NCBI GenBank assembly: GCA_030587405.1
Contig: JAUQZD010000050.1
Location: 1-64,000, forward strand
Reading direction: 5' to 3'
DNA length: 64,000 nucleotides
From: Candidatus Freyrarchaeum guaymasense
GTDB lineage: Archaea > Asgardarchaeota > Jordarchaeia > Jordarchaeales > Freyrarchaeaceae
The translations under genes were made by a program, and so were the position numbers. A model generated the notes under the pieces. That model had not been told where the DNA came from. It was given only the letters and a program-made list of their open reading frames with translations, and ran no database searches. Below are positions 61,322-64,000 of the stretch, one piece after another. Numbering within the stretch: the first letter of the stretch is position 1; every line of letters starts with the position of its first letter.

Positions 61322-62352
61322 TTGAGAAGCTGAAGAGGTTAGGGGAGGAGATCTGCACTCAGATAGAAAGGGGTGAGTACCCCTTCCTCGATCTGCCAAG
61401 CAGAACCACCAACAACATCGTTTACGACCCCGAGAGGGGAAGGTTTACTCTTGGAGAAGCGAAGATTAGAAGGAGCACCTCCAACTTGAAACATCTACGC
61501 TCGTTCACCCAAACCGTCTGGGTGGCATGGATTGCTAAGCGCCTAGTAGAAGAAGGAAAAACAGCCACACTTAGGGACATATACTACCTAGCCGAGTCTT
61601 ACAAGGTTAAATTTAAGGATCAGCAGGAGTCGGACAGCATAGTCGCAGACCTCGAAGCACTACTCGGGGTTCCAAGAGAGAAACTCGGAATATTTCCCGA
61701 GGAAAGGGCTACCGTGTACGGGGATCTAACCATAAGGTATAACATGCCTGGATACGAGGAGCACACGCTGAAGCTAACAGCCAGCCCCGACGGCGTGGCG
61801 ATAGGGCCAGCCCTGACAAATGCCACCTTCGAAGACTGCGGGGCTGAGAAGGTGGTCATGGTGGAGAGTGGGGGAATGTTTACGCGGCTAATCGAGGAGA
61901 AGGCACACGAGAAGTTTAAGGCGATACTAATACACACCGCCGGGCAGGCTCCCCGCTCAGCTAGGCAATTCGCTTACAGGCTAAACAGGGAGCTAAACCT
62001 TCCAGTGTACATTTTCACTGATGGAGACCCGTGGGGGGCACACATTGCTATGGTGGTGATCAGCGGCTCAGCCAACGCAGCCCACATAGACGATGTCGCC
62101 ATACCCGGCGCCAGGTGGATAGGGATACTACCTGCAGACATAGAAGAGTACAGGCTTCCCTCAGAAAAGTTTAACGAGAAGGACTGGAAGCGACTGGGAG
62201 AGCTGACGGCGGATCCACGATACCAGTCACCTTTCTGGAGGGAGCAACTTAGAAAATTCGAGGAAACCGGAAGGAAAGCGGAGCAGCAGGCGTTAAGCGC
62301 CCACGGGCTCTCCTATGTCACTGAGAAGTACCTCCCTGAAAAAATTTCTTAG
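61312..62352 (+). CDS. top6A: DNA topoisomerase VI subunit A (Spo11-like)
   Basis: Subunit A makes the double-strand break. The catalytic tyrosine lies in TLRDIYYLAESYKVKFKDQQ, in the winged-helix domain. The Toprim domain has KVVMVESGGMFTRLIEE (Glu) and LPVYIFTDGDPWGAHIAMVV (DxD). The N-terminal basic segment and C-terminal RYQSPFWREQLRKFEETGRK are conserved. It starts at ATG 61312 inside the end of subunit B, so the two are co-translated. Convergent with the MFS gene, with a four-base overlap. Confidence 0.95.
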   Translation: MEVVEKLKRLGEEICTQIERGEYPFLDLPSRTTNNIVYDPERGRFTLGEAKIRRSTSNLKHLRSFTQTVWVAWIAKRLVEEGKTATLRDIYYLAESYKVKFKDQQESDSIVADLEALLGVPREKLGIFPEERATVYGDLTIRYNMPGYEEHTLKLTASPDGVAIGPALTNATFEDCGAEKVVMVESGGMFTRLIEEKAHEKFKAILIHTAGQAPRSARQFAYRLNRELNLPVYIFTDGDPWGAHIAMVVISGSANAAHIDDVAIPGARWIGILPADIEEYRLPSEKFNEKDWKRLGELTADPRYQSPFWREQLRKFEETGRKAEQQALSAHGLSYVTEKYLPEKIS

Positions 62353-63593
62353 GCTGAGGGGGAGGCACCGCTCTTCATCGCCTCCGCTCCGCCGCTTCTT
62401 CTTAAAGATACTAAGAGGAGTGCCAACAGGATGGCTGCCGACAGCTGGCATACGATTGAAAAGGCTGCCACAAAGAGAGGGCCGACAGCCGCACTCAAGT
62501 CGTACATGAACCCCATGGTGAAGCCGCCTATCAGCCAAGCTAAACCATAGAACGTGTTAAAGAAGCCATAGGCTGTCCCACGCATTTCCAGCGGAGACAG
62601 GTCGGCTACCGCAGACCTATAAACAGACTCCTGAGCCCCCATACCAACGCCGAAAAGCAGGATGGCAACCGACAGGAGAAGAACATCTGCTTTAATCGCT
62701 AAAATGGCAGGTAGCGCCGAGACGGCCAGAATGAACCAGAAAACCTTTAATCCGAAGCGGTCGTAGGCGAAGCCCAGCGCCACGGCAGCCACCGCATCCA
62801 CACCCATAGCCGCAGCGAAGACAACGGGTATAACCCATGAAGGAGTTAAGCCAGCCATCCTGTAGGCTATAAGGCTATAGTGCAGGAACCCGGTTACGCT
62901 CAACACGGCTGCAACATTATAAATCCAAAATCGCCTATCAAGATTCTTAACCGATATCCTAGCTTTTCTCGGCCGTGGCTCACCACCAACGTAACCGCGA
63001 AGCTTAACATACGCCAGGTAGAGGAAGGCCAGAGAAGCTAGAGCAGGCAGTATAAGAACGGAGAAGGAAAAGTGCATGCTGCCAAGCGAGAAAACCAGCG
63101 CCATAGAGACAATTAAGGGCCCTGCAACCGCCCCCACCTGATCCATAAGCTCATGGAGGCCAAAGGCTTTACCAGCACCAACATCACGCGTAACAATCGA
63201 CAGAGCCGCATCCCTAGAGGGAGTTCTAAAGGCTTTCCCAAACCGCTCAACAAAGATTAGCAACGCGGCAAGCTCCCAGCGTCCAACCAAGGCAAGAGCC
63301 GGAACAGAAAAAAGCGTCAAGCAATACCCGAAGAAAATGAAACGCCAGTACTTACCACTCGCATCAGCCAAGAAGCCACTAGGAAGCCTAACAACATACC
63401 CGACAAACTCCCCCAAACCAATAACAAAACCCACAACCGTAGCCGAAGCACCAAGAACCTTCAAAAAGTCAGGAATAACACTCCTCGCACCCTCATACAC
63501 AACATCCGCAAAAAGACTAACAAGACCAAACAAGAGAATACCATAATAACCAATACGCTCCTTAAACAAGCAGACACCCCCACAACCAATCAA
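62349..63593 (-). CDS. MFS transporter
   Basis: A 414-residue membrane protein with about twelve hydrophobic segments and the MFS loop pattern VGYVVRLPSGFLADASGKYW, close to motif A (GxLaDrxGrk). FGLHELMDQVGAVAGPLIVS is a TM5-type motif C-like segment. The substrate is unknown; drug or sugar efflux is common in this branch. The start may be GTG or ATG near 63593. It is read toward topo VI. Confidence 0.8.
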   Translation of the reverse strand: MIGCGGVCLFKERIGYYGILLFGLVSLFADVVYEGARSVIPDFLKVLGASATVVGFVIGLGEFVGYVVRLPSGFLADASGKYWRFIFFGYCLTLFSVPALALVGRWELAALLIFVERFGKAFRTPSRDAALSIVTRDVGAGKAFGLHELMDQVGAVAGPLIVSMALVFSLGSMHFSFSVLILPALASLAFLYLAYVKLRGYVGGEPRPRKARISVKNLDRRFWIYNVAAVLSVTGFLHYSLIAYRMAGLTPSWVIPVVFAAAMGVDAVAAVALGFAYDRFGLKVFWFILAVSALPAILAIKADVLLLSVAILLFGVGMGAQESVYRSAVADLSPLEMRGTAYGFFNTFYGLAWLIGGFTMGFMYDLSAAVGPLFVAAFSIVCQLSAAILLALLLVSLRRSGGAEAMKSGASPSA

Positions 63594-63901
63594 AAAGACA
63601 AAAAAATAAACTTAACGACAACAACGGAGAAACACAACGACAAAACAAACAGATGAAAACCAACAAAACCTCTCAAACCCAAACAAAAACATTAACAATG
63701 ACGACCCCCACACCCAGAAAGCCAAACACAACACCCCTAATACAAGCAAAGAAACAACCCAGTTTAACACCATAACCCTCAATCTGATCCCAGCCCCTAA
63801 GAAGATAAGAAAAAGCTATCAGTAACACAAATAGTTTAAACCATCAACCTCAACCACAACAAACAGTACAGTTATATTCCGCGGCTGCAAAGTGTTAAAC
63901 G
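63594..63901. other. A/C-rich gene-free spacer
   Basis: About 300 bases unusually rich in A and C on the + strand (for example AACAACAAAACCTCTC-like words), matching the antisense bias of the MFS gene that precedes it. No reading frame, tRNA or repeat array is convincing. A TATA-like GTTATATT lies at about 63869-63876 before the last partial gene. Confidence 0.4.
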
Positions 63902-64000
63902 GTGTCCACGTTGCCAAAATCCAGGAAGAAGCCCGGAAGCAGGAGGAAGGCTGAAAGCAGGAAGAGGGGTAAAGGTAGGGGTGGGCTTCTTGGCAGGCCG
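63902..64000 (+). CDS. N-terminal part of a very basic protein (cut by window end)
   Basis: From GTG 63902 the frame reads MSTLPKSRKKPGSRRKAESR then KRGKGRGGLLGRP and runs off the window. About half the residues are Arg or Lys, as in ribosomal or nucleic-acid-binding proteins. A TATA-like GTTATATT 26-33 bases upstream suggests leaderless transcription starting near the GTG. Family not identifiable from 33 residues. Confidence 0.4.
   Translation, partial: MSTLPKSRKKPGSRRKAESRKRGKGRGGLLGRP

Overview
The window is archaeal DNA, most likely from a thermophilic member of the TACK/Thermoproteota side of the tree; I cannot place it lower. Grounds: thermosome and Hsp20, both topoisomerase VI subunits, a HerA helicase, VapBC-type and HEPN/MNT-type toxin loci, tRNA genes with several introns at unusual positions, TATA-box promoters and GGAGGTG-type ribosome sites. 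It also carries much of a tetrahydromethanopterin (H4MPT) synthesis pathway, and protein families often seen in methanogens or their non-methanogenic relatives. There is no rRNA, no CRISPR array and no methyl-CoM reductase here.

Layout. 1-6.1 kb is a decayed, G/T-rich accessory zone: broken nucleotidyltransferase/HEPN genes, a VapBC-like pair, a phosphoribosyltransferase, a membrane protein with a roadblock-like partner, and a very AT-rich spacer. 6.1-9.6 kb has a regulatory region with iterated palindromes, a nucleoside hydrolase and two overlapping radical-SAM genes. 9.75-11.5 kb is an IS607-type element with a frameshifted recombinase but a TnpB that keeps its catalytic residues. 11.5-19.1 kb holds a secreted 5'-nucleotidase, a THUMP-SPOUT RNA methylase, another decayed HepT/MNT pair and a NurA-like/HerA pair. 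19.2-19.3 kb looks like a structured RNA.

19.4-37 kb mixes an acyl-CoA synthetase-like protein, metallo-beta-lactamase proteins and radical-SAM enzymes with an unusual block (22-34 kb). That block contains a longin-like protein, a methyltransferase, a coiled-coil protein, a GCS2 carboxylate-amine ligase fused to a long beta-sandwich tail, and a Cdc48-N-like/von Willebrand A fusion. This is my best candidate for an undescribed system.

37-44 kb is a chaperone and housekeeping segment (nitrilase, thermosome, Hsp20, AIR-synthase-like protein, tRNA-Ala and tRNA-Gly with introns). 44-51.4 kb is one tight + strand operon for H4MPT: beta-RFAP synthase, a DUF1464 protein, a flavoprotein/ferredoxin reductase, a dihydropteroate-synthase-like protein, MptA and two tandem predicted nucleotidyltransferases. 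51.4-56.6 kb has CooT, a zinc/membrane protein, an HTH-DDTD protein, a coiled-coil regulator, a CitG-like protein and a nucleoside kinase. 56.7-59.4 kb is an acyl-CoA module (regulator, MaoC, DUF35, thiolase) with a phased-repeat operator. 59.8-63.6 kb has Topo VI B and A and an MFS transporter. The window ends in a leaderless, basic partial gene.
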